Assembly (NCBI GenBank): GCA_041687095.1
Contig: JAWLCQ010000072.1
Span: 1 to 21,480 of the forward strand
Direction: 5' to 3'
Source: JAWLCQ01 sp041687095
GTDB lineage: Bacteria > Planctomycetota > Phycisphaerae > SM23-33
DNA length: 21,480 nt
Positions 1 to 8,099 of this stretch are shown here, piece after piece. Made by a program: the position numbers and the translations under genes. The stretch's first letter is position 1; every line of letters starts with the position of its first letter. The notes beneath the pieces were generated by a model. That model had not been told where the DNA came from. It was given only the letters and a program-made list of their open reading frames with translations, and made no database searches.

Positions 1-735
1 GAGAACGCCACCGGGGAAGGCCAGTACGACCCCGCCGCCGAAGGGCTCGGGGACCTCATCGCCGTCCTCCTGGCGCGGCAGGACGGGATCGCGGTCGTCG
101 AACGCTACCGCCTGGACGCCCTCACCGACGAGCAGGCCCGCTCGCTGCAGGGGCTCACCGGCTCCGACTACGCCGTCCGCGCCGGTCAGCTCGTCTCGGC
201 CGACACCGTCATCACCGGGCGCTGCTTCCAGCTCGACGGAAAGCTCACCATCCACGCCACCGCCATCGACATCGCCACCGCCCGCGTGTCCGCCAGCGAG
301 CAGCTCTCCGCCCGCCCGGAGTACCTGGTGGAGACGTCGCTGCAGCTCGCCCGCAGCCTGGCCAAGCAGCTCTCCGTCCCCCTGCCCGCCATCGACCCCA
401 AGGACATCGACCGCTCGCCCCTGGCGTCGCTGCACTTCGCCAAGGCCCTGGGGCACTACTACGCGGGCGACATGGACGCCGCCATCATGCAGTTCATGCG
501 GACGATCGACCTGGACCCGGACTACACGGAGACGCACTACTGGTCCGCCCTGGCGTACCTGAAGCTCGGGGAGGACGCCCACGCGATCATCGACCTGGAG
601 GCGTTCCTCCGCGAGCAGCCCGACAGCAAGTACGCCCCCGACGCCCGCAAGCTCCTCGCCGAGGCGCAGGAGCGTGAGAAACACTCCCCCGTCCCCCGCC
701 TGGGCCCGACGACCCAACCGGCGGGGCAGCCGTGA
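1..735 (+). CDS. CsgG-like / TPR protein, 5'-truncated by the window edge
   Basis: The open frame is continuous from base 1, so this is the C-terminal 244 residues of a longer protein ending in TGA. An internal ATG-less start at 286 (GTG) would cut through a conserved domain and is not favoured. Residues 1-115 resemble the CsgG/FlgO-type alpha-beta domain: a segment about low-valued 'LLARQDGIAVVERYRL', then 'ADTVITGRCFQLDGKLTI', a strand pair typical of the family. Residues about 135-220 contain TPR-like helices (LHFAKALGHYYAGDMDAAI, then HYWSALAYLKLGEDAHAI), followed by a Pro-rich tail. The next gene has the same front-end layout, so the two look like tandem paralogues. CsgG-like domains usually act in the periplasm or outer membrane. 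The role here is unknown. No signal peptide can be seen because the N terminus is missing. Confidence 0.8.
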   Translation, partial: ENATGEGQYDPAAEGLGDLIAVLLARQDGIAVVERYRLDALTDEQARSLQGLTGSDYAVRAGQLVSADTVITGRCFQLDGKLTIHATAIDIATARVSASEQLSARPEYLVETSLQLARSLAKQLSVPLPAIDPKDIDRSPLASLHFAKALGHYYAGDMDAAIMQFMRTIDLDPDYTETHYWSALAYLKLGEDAHAIIDLEAFLREQPDSKYAPDARKLLAEAQEREKHSPVPRLGPTTQPAGQP

Positions 736-747
736 GGGGCAGGCGGA

Positions 748-780
748 CTTTGGAGTGCGGTGGCGCAGACACCGCTTTGG
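748..780. repeat. Hairpin repeat with TTTGGAnT / TTTGG flanks
   Basis: A 6-bp perfect stem (GCGGTG 757-762 with CACCGC 770-775) is flanked by CTTTGGAGT on the left and TTTGG on the right. The same plan, CTTTGGACT then a GCGG...CCGC stem then CTTT, occurs twice in inverted orientation at 4461-4490 and 4627-4656. The stem sequence differs between copies but pairing is kept. This suggests a small family of intergenic hairpin repeats. Confidence 0.55.
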
Positions 781-1003
781 TACCCGTTCACGTTTTCACT
801 GACAGTCCGCCGAAGGCGGAAGGGCGCGAAGAGAAGAAACAGCCCGAAGAAAGGGATTTCGCAGATTCTGAGATTGCGCAGATTGAGGAGAAGAACATCT
901 CCCTGTTCTGGCATCTGTGCAATCCTGAAATCTGTGTAATCCCCTTCTCTCCGGCCGTTTCCTCTGATTCCCGTCGCCGCATGCACAGGCGTGAACGACT
1001 ACC
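779..1003. mobile_element. Possible MITE-like element with GGTAnnCGTTCACG inverted ends (copy A)
   Basis: The left end GGTACCCGTTCACG (779-792) is matched in inverted orientation by CGTGAACGACTACC (990-1003), 12 of 14 positions. The 9-bp sequence CCGCTTTGG stands directly before the left end (772-780) and again at the right end (1003-1011), as a target-site duplication would. The interior is non-coding and holds the 853-943 palindrome. A second segment with the same ends lies at 11140-11351. No transposase is encoded, so any movement would depend on a protein supplied elsewhere. The direct repeats overlap the ends by one or two bases, so exact boundaries are uncertain. Confidence 0.35.
853..943. 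repeat. Imperfect long inverted repeat built from GATTnCnCAGATT units
   Basis: The left arm (853-884) contains two tandem units, GGATTTCGCAGATT and GATTGCGCAGATT. The right arm (913-943), read on the other strand, gives GGATTACACAGATT and GATTGCACAGATG. The arms, about 31 bp each, match at roughly three quarters of positions around a 28-nt centre, so the RNA would form a long hairpin. The element is markedly more AT-rich than its surroundings. I recall similar CAGATT-rich palindromes between genes of unrelated bacteria, but this is from memory and unverified. Confidence 0.6.
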
Positions 1004-1031
1004 CGCTTTGGCTGAAGGATTCGAGGTGTAC

Positions 1032-4000
1032 ATGCATCGCCTTTGGATGATTCTCGTCTTGGCCGCGTGGGCGGTCGTGGGGTTGGGTGCGGGCTCTGCG
1101 CGCGCGGGGACGAACCTGGCCGTCTTCAACTTCCAGATGCAGTCCGACACGCCCCAGTGGGCGTGGCTGGAGAAGGGGCTGGCGGATCGCATCACCACCG
1201 ACTTCGCCCGCGGGCGGGGGCTGCAGGTGACGGCGCGGGACCGCATGCAGGCGGTCGCCGAACGCGTCCGCTGGACGCCCGAACTCGCCCAACTGCCCCC
1301 CGAGACGATCCGGCAGATGCAGGAGGCGCTGCGGATCCACTACGTCGTCTCAGGCGTCTTCACCGTCACCGACGCCCACGTCGCGCTCACCGGGCTCGTC
1401 ATCGACATGAACACGCGGAAGGAGGTCGCCCGCGAGACCGTCGAGGGAAGCGCGGACGACGTCCTGTCGCTCCAGCAGCAACTGAGCGCGAAGCTGCTGG
1501 CGTGGTTCACCCGCCGCCGGCCCGCGGACATCCTCACCGAGCTGCCCGCCTGGACGCGGTCCATCCCGGCCGCCCGGGCGCTGTACGAGGGCGTGGACCT
1601 CTACGACCAGGGGCGGTACGGGGAGGCGTGGCGGCGGTTCCGGCAGGCGGGACGGACCGACCCCGCCTACGTCGAAGCCGCCTACTGGACCGGGCGGATG
1701 TACTACTTCATGGACCGCTACGAACACGCCCGCCGCGCCTTCGAGCAGTTCGTCTACACCGACGGGACGCACCCCCGCGCGGGCGACGCCCTCAAGGAGT
1801 ACCTCCACACCTACGAGAAGCTCGACACCCCGCCCGAGACGCTCCTGACGGTCTACGCGGACCTGGCGAAACGGTTCCCCGAGGTCCGCATCCACAACGA
1901 GATGCGGTCGGGAACCGCCCCCCTGCGGGCGGAGGACTGGCTGGCAGTGAAGAGCGGGCAGATCCTCGGATCCATCGGGAAACACCGCGAGGCCATCCTC
2001 ACCGCCGAACGCGCCCTCATGGACCTCCCCGCCCACTCCGACCCGCGGAACATCGCCTACACCGTGGCGTTCGGAAACGCCCAGAGGCTCAACATGCTGA
2101 CCGGGCAGGTCCTGTTCCCCCGCGGGCTCGACGACTTCTACAACGCCGAACCCATCCGCTTCGCCCGCGGGCGCACCGAGGCCGTCGGGGAATGCACCTG
2201 GCCGCAGGCGGTGCGGATGGTCCCGATGGCCGACGGGACGCAACGGGCGCACCCGCTGTACGTCTGGTGGTTCGTCGTCGCTCCCTCGGGGCACGTGTTC
2301 AAGTCCCTGCGGTTCTTCCCGGTCTTCGACACCGTCGGGACCGGGGAGGCCCACATGGGCGTCATCATGCACAAGGACAGCTACGCGGACCTCAGCGGGC
2401 GGGGCAAGTGGACCCTCCGCGACGCCGCCGAGAAGGGCCTGCTCTTCGACAACCTCCCCCCCAGCGGGCTGCTGCAGGCGCACGCGTGGCTGACCGCCGA
2501 CGACCCCGCGAAGAACCCGGGCTTCCGCCTGCGGGGAATGCGGGCGGTCGCGGAGCTGCAGCGCGTCGGGGACCACGGATCGCTGCGCATCTCATGCGCC
2601 AACACCACCGAGTTCATCGTGGAACTCGACGGGAAGTTCGCCCGCCGGGGCCCGGGACTCCTGGGCCTGCTGGACCCGGGCGAGTACACCGTCCGCGTCC
2701 GCCCCGTCAACGACGACACGCCCCTGGAGGCGTGGACGGGCACGGTCCGCGTCGAGGCGGGGCAGACCGCCCCCGTCCGCGTCGAGTTGCCCTGGCGAAC
2801 GGGCACGCACTGGGAGCGGTGGAAGCCCTGCGTCCCCCTCGGCCGCATGGCCGACGCGGAGGTGCTCTTCACCCAGCCCACCGACGATTGCCCGGCCCTG
2901 CAGGCGGACGACGACGCCATCCGCATGGTGTGGTCGCACGCGGGGGACCTGTGGTACGCCCGCAGCGACGACGCGAACACGTTCACCCCCCCGCAGCGCC
3001 TCCCCATGCCCATCGGCAGCGGGTGGCGGGAGATGGACCCGACGCTGCTCCGCGACGAGTCGGGGCGGTTCCTGCTGGCGTTCCGCTCCGACCGCGGAGC
3101 GGAGCGGAAGGCGGGGCTGTACGTCTGCTGGTCCCGCGACTTCGCCCACTGGTCCGCCCCCGTGCGGGTGAGCGAGGACTTCGTCCGCGTGTACGACCTG
3201 CTGCAGAACCGCGCGGGCGAGTACCTCCTCCTCGACGCGACCAGCGAGCGCCTGACCGTCCTCCGCAGCCGCGACGCCTACCGCTGGACGGCCGCGGGCG
3301 AGCTGCCGCTGAAGGGCACGGTGCACTTCGTCCGCGCGGTGCAGCGGGACGATGGCGACTACGACGTGTTCGTCACGCGGACGGAGCAGCGGAGTGCGGA
3401 GGACTTCTTCGAGTTCACCGACGCCACCCTGGAACACTACCGCACGCGGGACTTCATGACGTGGTCCAAGCCCGCGGAGATCCTCCGCCTCGGGGGCAAC
3501 GACATCATGTTCACTCCCCTCCACCGCGACGGGGCGACGACGCTCCTGTGCGTCGCCCAGCAGCGCAACAGCCGCGAGACGTTCCTCACGGCGTACCGGG
3601 AGAGCCCCGGGGGCGATTGGGTGAGTTCGAGGCGGTTCGACGGGCTGATCGGGGAGGGCGGGGCAGCCGGGGCGTGGCATGGGCGGTGGGGATACCTCGT
3701 CGCCTGGAACGTCCAGCCGGTCCTGCAGTTCCCCTCGCAGGCGGAGGGCGTGTTCCTCATCCGCGGGCCCGACCTCGCCCCGTTCTTCCACCGCGAGTCG
3801 CTCGCCATCGCCCGTCTGCCCGGCGTGACGCTCGACGGGGACCTCGACGAGTGGCGGGACGTCCCGGCCCTGCACGCCCGCGAGGCGAAGAACACCTATG
3901 ACCCCCGCCACTGGACCGGGCCCGACGACCTGTCGTTCTCCGTGCGGGCGGGGACGGACGGGGAGCGGCTGCTGCTGGCGGTGGACGTGAACGATGCGGA

Positions 4001-4451
4001 GATCCGCCTCGACGGCAAGCAGCCGTGGGAGAACGACGGGATCGAACTGTACTGGGACGCCCGGCCGATCGCGAAGCGAGGCGGGCCGCTGGGCGAGTCG
4101 TCGGGGCAGGTCATCCTCCCCCTGCCCGCCACCGACGGGCCCGCCGCGCCGCGCTGGTTCCTCAAGGACCACCCGCAGCCCCAGTCCCTCCGCGCCGTCT
4201 TCCGCCGCCGAGAGGGCGGGTACACCTGCGAGATCTCCGTGCCCCTGGCGGAACTGGGGTACGACCGGGCGGTGCGAGCGGGCGAGAGCCTCCTGCTGGA
4301 GGTCCAGCTCGACGACCGCGACACCGCGGGCGGCAAGCCCGTCTGCACCTACGCCAGCACCAGCGGCAAAGGCGGGGCGTACGCCCACGCGTACAACTAC
4401 GCCCTGGCGACGTTCAACGGCCCCCCGGCCGACGAGCCGGGCGAAGAGTGA
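1032..4451 (+). CDS. Exported multidomain protein: CsgG-like, TPR, PEGA-like, beta-propeller-like, CBM9-like
   Basis: The predicted protein has 1139 residues. The ATG at 1032 was chosen because GAGGTG lies just upstream and a clear signal peptide follows (hydrophobic MILVLAAWAVVGLGAG, likely cleavage after SARA at residue 25). The frame stays open back to a GTG at 732, but that stretch translates intergenic repeats. Residues about 27-160 form a CsgG/FlgO-like domain and 180-260 are TPR-like. A PEGA-like strand segment (GLLDPGEYTVRV) lies near 542-585. Residues about 610-920 contain repeated W/Y-rich strands with sialidase or GH43-like propeller character (LYVCWSRDFAHWSAPVRV). Residues about 930-1130 resemble CBM9 (DGDLDEW at 935-941, NDGIELYWDAR at 1001-1011). 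It probably binds polysaccharide at the cell surface or in the periplasm. I see no secure catalytic residues. Domain calls in the middle are tentative. Confidence 0.85.
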   Translation: MHRLWMILVLAAWAVVGLGAGSARAGTNLAVFNFQMQSDTPQWAWLEKGLADRITTDFARGRGLQVTARDRMQAVAERVRWTPELAQLPPETIRQMQEALRIHYVVSGVFTVTDAHVALTGLVIDMNTRKEVARETVEGSADDVLSLQQQLSAKLLAWFTRRRPADILTELPAWTRSIPAARALYEGVDLYDQGRYGEAWRRFRQAGRTDPAYVEAAYWTGRMYYFMDRYEHARRAFEQFVYTDGTHPRAGDALKEYLHTYEKLDTPPETLLTVYADLAKRFPEVRIHNEMRSGTAPLRAEDWLAVKSGQILGSIGKHREAILTAERALMDLPAHSDPRNIAYTVAFGNAQRLNMLTGQVLFPRGLDDFYNAEPIRFARGRTEAVGECTWPQAVRMVPMADGTQRAHPLYVWWFVVAPSGHVFKSLRFFPVFDTVGTGEAHMGVIMHKDSYADLSGRGKWTLRDAAEKGLLFDNLPPSGLLQAHAWLTADDPAKNPGFRLRGMRAVAELQRVGDHGSLRISCANTTEFIVELDGKFARRGPGLLGLLDPGEYTVRVRPVNDDTPLEAWTGTVRVEAGQTAPVRVELPWRTGTHWERWKPCVPLGRMADAEVLFTQPTDDCPALQADDDAIRMVWSHAGDLWYARSDDANTFTPPQRLPMPIGSGWREMDPTLLRDESGRFLLAFRSDRGAERKAGLYVCWSRDFAHWSAPVRVSEDFVRVYDLLQNRAGEYLLLDATSERLTVLRSRDAYRWTAAGELPLKGTVHFVRAVQRDDGDYDVFVTRTEQRSAEDFFEFTDATLEHYRTRDFMTWSKPAEILRLGGNDIMFTPLHRDGATTLLCVAQQRNSRETFLTAYRESPGGDWVSSRRFDGLIGEGGAAGAWHGRWGYLVAWNVQPVLQFPSQAEGVFLIRGPDLAPFFHRESLAIARLPGVTLDGDLDEWRDVPALHAREAKNTYDPRHWTGPDDLSFSVRAGTDGERLLLAVDVNDAEIRLDGKQPWENDGIELYWDARPIAKRGGPLGESSGQVILPLPATDGPAAPRWFLKDHPQPQSLRAVFRRREGGYTCEISVPLAELGYDRAVRAGESLLLEVQLDDRDTAGGKPVCTYASTSGKGGAYAHAYNYALATFNGPPADEPGEE

Positions 4452-4460
4452 TCCGGCGGC

Positions 4461-4656
4461 CTTTGGACTGCGGCGGTTCACCGCCGCTTTTCGACGGGCC
4501 CGCCCCCGCCATGCCAGTCTGCCTCTGCCGAACGACCTCGGGGGTGAAGCCGGCTGTGCGGTTGCCCGGACATCGAGGGCACGGCTTGCCGAGGGAGACT
4601 CCCGTGGAGATTCATGCGTTGGGTGCAAAGCGGCGGTGAACCGCCGCAGTCCAAAG
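4461..4656. repeat. 196-bp element with perfect 30-bp inverted ends
   Basis: Bases 4461-4490 are the exact reverse complement of 4627-4656. Each arm is itself a hairpin: GCGGCGGT, a 2-nt loop, then ACCGCCGC, bordered by CTTTGGACT and CTTT. The 136-bp centre has no gene. The element sits between two convergent genes, ten bases after the stop of the first and 80 before the stop of the second. It could fold into a large cruciform or hairpin and could help end transcription from both sides, though there is no T-run. It may alternatively be a MITE-like unit or two inserted hairpin repeats of the family also seen at 748-780. Confidence 0.8.
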
Positions 4657-4736
4657 GGGCCGCAACGTTGCACTTCAGTGGGGTAGCAAACCATCGGCGC
4701 CTGCGGCCCCCCCGGGGCGGGGCGGGCTGGGGCGGG

Positions 4737-7700
4737 CTACGGCAGGACGCTGCGGAGGGCGTCGAGGAAGCCCTGGCCCAGGCCCCCGCCGGTGAGGACG
4801 GCGTCGCGGAAGAAGCCGATCGTGCCCTCCCCGAGGTCCTTCAGCGGCTCTTTGGTGATGCGGAGTTCGCCCGCGTCCCCGTAGTAGCCCGTCACGTGCA
4901 ACTGCGTCACCTGCTGCAGCAGCGGGGAGAGCAGCTCGATGAACGGGAGGCGGATGATGCCCTCGATGTCCTCCAGGACGGCCGTCACGACGTAGACGTC
5001 GATGGCCTGCGTGTCGAGGTTGACCGTGCCCCCCGGGCGGGGGGCGATGGCGACGACGGGCGTGGCGATGCGGCCGTCAAGGATGGTCAGCACCTCGCGC
5101 TCGTGCGAGAACGACAGGGCGACGTCCGTGTCGCGGGCGGCCGACGCGGGGTCGAGGCTCATCGCCCGCAGCAGCGCCGTCAGCACCGGGACGGAGCCCA
5201 TCTCGCTGTCGCGGATGGCGATCGTTCCCCGCCCGTTGACGCCCTGCAACTCAAAGCTCCGGCCGGCGAAGCGGTAGGCGAAGTCCAGCAGGCCCGTCAT
5301 CCTCGTCTGCCCCCCCTCGTCGCCGAACACCTCCACCGCCGTCGGAAGGTCCACGTCCGCCGCCCACACGCCCCCGCGGAACACCAGCGGGACGTTGGGG
5401 TCGAAGTCAACGCGGAGCAGCCCGCGGACGCGCCCCCGGAGCAGGTCCCCCCGCACGCTGCTGACGTCCACGCTGTACCCCTGCGCCAGGACGGCCGCGG
5501 TCAGGTTCCTCCCGATCAACCCGCGTTCGTTGGCCATCTCCCACTCCCAGAACCGCCCCGTCCCGAACACCGCAGGCCGCGCGGGGCCGGAGAGGCCCTC
5601 CACGCGGAGGTCCAGCTCGTAGCGGCCGCGAAGGTCGCGGAGATCCTCGGCCTTCAGCCGCAGCGCCGCCGCCCCTTGCCCGCGGACGGCCAGGGCGTCG
5701 AACTCCCGCCCCTCCAGCGCGAACTGCCCGCTGAGGCGGGTCTGTTCGAGCGTCTCGGGAATGCCCACCTGCGGGGGCAGGCGGGCGAGGTCGATGTCCC
5801 TCAGCGTCACCTCGCCCGTGTACGCCAGGGCGTTGCCGTCCGGGATCGCCGAACGGAGGTCGGCGGTGAACGACCCGCCCGCGCCCTCACCGCGAAGCTG
5901 CGCCCGCCCCTGCCCCCCGGGCGCGAGCGTCACCGTTCCCTGCAGGGAGGACAGCATGGGCTCGGCGCCCTGGCTCTGGAGCACGCCGTCGCGCAAGCGC
6001 ACGTCGGCCGACAGCCGCCGCAGCGGGTCGGGCTGCTGCAGGCCCGTCAGCGAGAGCGTGGCGGTGAGGTCGGCGGCGGCGCGGAGCGGGGTCTCGCCGG
6101 GCACGATGGCGGCGGCTCGGCCGGCGGTTTCGACGGTGAGCTGCTCAGAGCCCGTCCCGCGGAAGCGGCCCTGCAGGTCCAGGCGGATCTCCGTCCCTCC
6201 CCCCTCCCCCGCCCCGCCGGTCAGCGCCAGGGGATCGAAGCCCTCGGCGTCGAAGGAGCCCTCGTACTGCGGGCCGGCGTCGGTGAGGCGGATGGCGGCC
6301 CCCGCCTGCAGCGAGCCCCCGGGCGTGAGCAGCAGAGCGTCGCGGATGCGGAGGCGGTCGTCCTCGAACTCCACGCGGGCGGTCTGCAGTTGGGCGACCT
6401 GCACGTCGTTGTCCCGCCACGTCCAGTCGCTCAGGCCCAGCACGAGTTCCGGGGCCATCTCGGGATGCCCGAGGCGGGCGGCGTAGAGGTTGTAGTGGCC
6501 GCGGAACCGCCGCACCGGCTCGCCCGCGAGGACGATGGAGGCCTCGCCGGAGGCCTGCAGTTCGACGGTCTCCTGCACGCTGCCATGGATCCGGGCCCGG
6601 GCGTTGATCGCTCCCAGGGGCAGCGGATCCCCGCCGCCCACGAGCCCCCCCAGGGCGTCGGTGCGGATGTTGGTCGCCGTCACCGACGCGCGGAAGCGCA
6701 CCGGATCGCGGGGGTAGGCGGGCGGGATCTCGACCTGCCCGCTGCCCTCGACCGTCCCCCCAAACGCCTGCGCCGACAGCGCGGGGACGCGGAGCTGCCC
6801 AGCGGAGTAATCGAGGCGGGCGTCGAGGCCGCGGACCGTGCCGAGGCCGTCGGTGAGGACGGTCCAGTCGGTGAGTTCGACGTGCAGATTGGGATCGCTG
6901 GGCTCGTCGGGATCGGTGGCGAGGACGAGGCGGAAGGTGAAGGGCCCGCGGGCGCGGCGGAAGGGGTCGACGGCGAGGTTGGCATCGGCGGAACCGGCGC
7001 CCTGGACGACGAGCGGCCCCGTCGCATCGCCGTGGAAGGTGACGTTCGCGTCGGCGGACCCGCCGCGGAGTTCGCGGAGTTCGAAGGTGCGGCGGACGGC
7101 GGCGAGGTCGATGTTCGTGGCGACGGCTCGGCCGGTGTAGGCGATGGGGTCGGCGGCGAGGTCGACGGCCGCCTGCCCGCTCACCGCCCCCCCGAGCGTC
7201 TGGAAGCGGAAGGCGGTCGCGCGGAAGGCGCTGTCGCCGTACGCCAGGTCGGCGGACAGGGCGTCGAGGGCGAGCCCGTCGGACAGGACGACGGAGGCGT
7301 CGCGGAGGCGCCCGGCGGCGGTGAGGGCGAGGGTGTTCGGATCGGACAGCAGGCCCGCGAGGCGGACCTCGCCCGCGAAGCGTCCCTGCGCGGTCCGCAG
7401 CGGGATGCTTCCGTCAAGGACGGCGTTGACGAACTGGAAGTCCTCCTCGCGGAACGGGCGGTCGAACCGCAGCGTGCCCTGGACGCGGCCGCTGTTGGGA
7501 TCGATGCGTGCGACGAGGTCGAGTTCCCGGTCCCGCGCGCGGCGGAAGGGGGCGGCGTGGAGGACGTAGTCCTCGCCCTCGCGGTCGACGGTGATGCGGA
7601 GGGCTTCGAGGTCCAGCAGTTCCTCCCCGTACCCCACCGTCAGGGCGAGTTCATGCAGGCGGATGCGTTGGAGGTCGACGTACTTCTGCATCGCCGGGTC

Positions 7701-8096
7701 GGGAGGCTCGTCGGGGGTGCGGAGGGGCAGGGGCTCGTCGGCGACGAGGTGGGCGTCGAGGGCGACGCGGCCGAGTTCCAGCTCGGTGAGCACGGGGGTG
7801 AGGGACGGCCAGTCGCGGAGGTGGACGCGGAGGGTGTCGACGTGGGCCCAGCGGCGGCCCTGGGCGTCCTCGAAGGCGATGCCCACGATGTCCGTGGGCC
7901 CGAAGTAGCGGAAGCGGACCTCCTGGACGGAGACGCGGCCCTTCCAGTAGTCGCCCAGGCCCTGCACGACCTGCGAGCGGATGATCGCCGGGAGGACGAC
8001 CTCCCGGGCGGCCCACAGCAGCAGGAGCAGCACCGCCGCCAGCACGACCAGCGTCACGACCAGCCGTTTTGTCCATCGCCAGATGCGGGCGGCCAT
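4737..8096 (-). CDS. AsmA-like envelope protein (AsmA/TamB superfamily)
   Basis: This 1119-residue protein has one N-terminal membrane anchor (residues 11-30, LVVTLVVLAAVLLLLLWAA) preceded by basic residues, so the bulk should face the periplasm. The rest is long, repetitive beta-strand-rich sequence full of short phrases such as 'GTVEGSGQVEI' and 'GGSLQAGAAIRL', typical of AsmA-like proteins. The last 187 residues or so (933-1119) resemble an AsmA-like C-terminal region (GRGTIAIRDSEMGSVPVLTA, then IDVYVVTAVLEDIEGI). Such proteins are thought to form hydrophobic grooves for lipid transfer or outer-membrane homeostasis. The specific role here is inferred. The ATG is preceded by GGAG at a good distance. 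It begins three bases after the stop of the lipoprotein gene upstream, so the two form an operon. Confidence 0.85.
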   Translation of the reverse strand: MAARIWRWTKRLVVTLVVLAAVLLLLLWAAREVVLPAIIRSQVVQGLGDYWKGRVSVQEVRFRYFGPTDIVGIAFEDAQGRRWAHVDTLRVHLRDWPSLTPVLTELELGRVALDAHLVADEPLPLRTPDEPPDPAMQKYVDLQRIRLHELALTVGYGEELLDLEALRITVDREGEDYVLHAAPFRRARDRELDLVARIDPNSGRVQGTLRFDRPFREEDFQFVNAVLDGSIPLRTAQGRFAGEVRLAGLLSDPNTLALTAAGRLRDASVVLSDGLALDALSADLAYGDSAFRATAFRFQTLGGAVSGQAAVDLAADPIAYTGRAVATNIDLAAVRRTFELRELRGGSADANVTFHGDATGPLVVQGAGSADANLAVDPFRRARGPFTFRLVLATDPDEPSDPNLHVELTDWTVLTDGLGTVRGLDARLDYSAGQLRVPALSAQAFGGTVEGSGQVEIPPAYPRDPVRFRASVTATNIRTDALGGLVGGGDPLPLGAINARARIHGSVQETVELQASGEASIVLAGEPVRRFRGHYNLYAARLGHPEMAPELVLGLSDWTWRDNDVQVAQLQTARVEFEDDRLRIRDALLLTPGGSLQAGAAIRLTDAGPQYEGSFDAEGFDPLALTGGAGEGGGTEIRLDLQGRFRGTGSEQLTVETAGRAAAIVPGETPLRAAADLTATLSLTGLQQPDPLRRLSADVRLRDGVLQSQGAEPMLSSLQGTVTLAPGGQGRAQLRGEGAGGSFTADLRSAIPDGNALAYTGEVTLRDIDLARLPPQVGIPETLEQTRLSGQFALEGREFDALAVRGQGAAALRLKAEDLRDLRGRYELDLRVEGLSGPARPAVFGTGRFWEWEMANERGLIGRNLTAAVLAQGYSVDVSSVRGDLLRGRVRGLLRVDFDPNVPLVFRGGVWAADVDLPTAVEVFGDEGGQTRMTGLLDFAYRFAGRSFELQGVNGRGTIAIRDSEMGSVPVLTALLRAMSLDPASAARDTDVALSFSHEREVLTILDGRIATPVVAIAPRPGGTVNLDTQAIDVYVVTAVLEDIEGIIRLPFIELLSPLLQQVTQLHVTGYYGDAGELRITKEPLKDLGEGTIGFFRDAVLTGGGLGQGFLDALRSVLP

Positions 8097-8099
8097 GCG

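Noticed and set aside
732..1031. N-terminal extension of the CsgG/CBM9 protein from a GTG that overlaps the previous stop
   Set aside because: It would translate palindromic repeats and put the signal peptide 100 residues inside the protein; ATG 1032 has its own ribosome-binding site.
1043..3901. A plus-strand open frame of 952 codons in another frame of the CsgG/CBM9 gene
   Set aside because: Arg/Pro/Gly-rich low-complexity translation typical of the wrong frame.
2592..4694. A minus-strand open frame of 700 codons opposite the CsgG/CBM9 gene
   Set aside because: Antisense shadow: no signal, motif or ribosome-binding site, whereas the plus strand has a signal peptide and recognisable domains.
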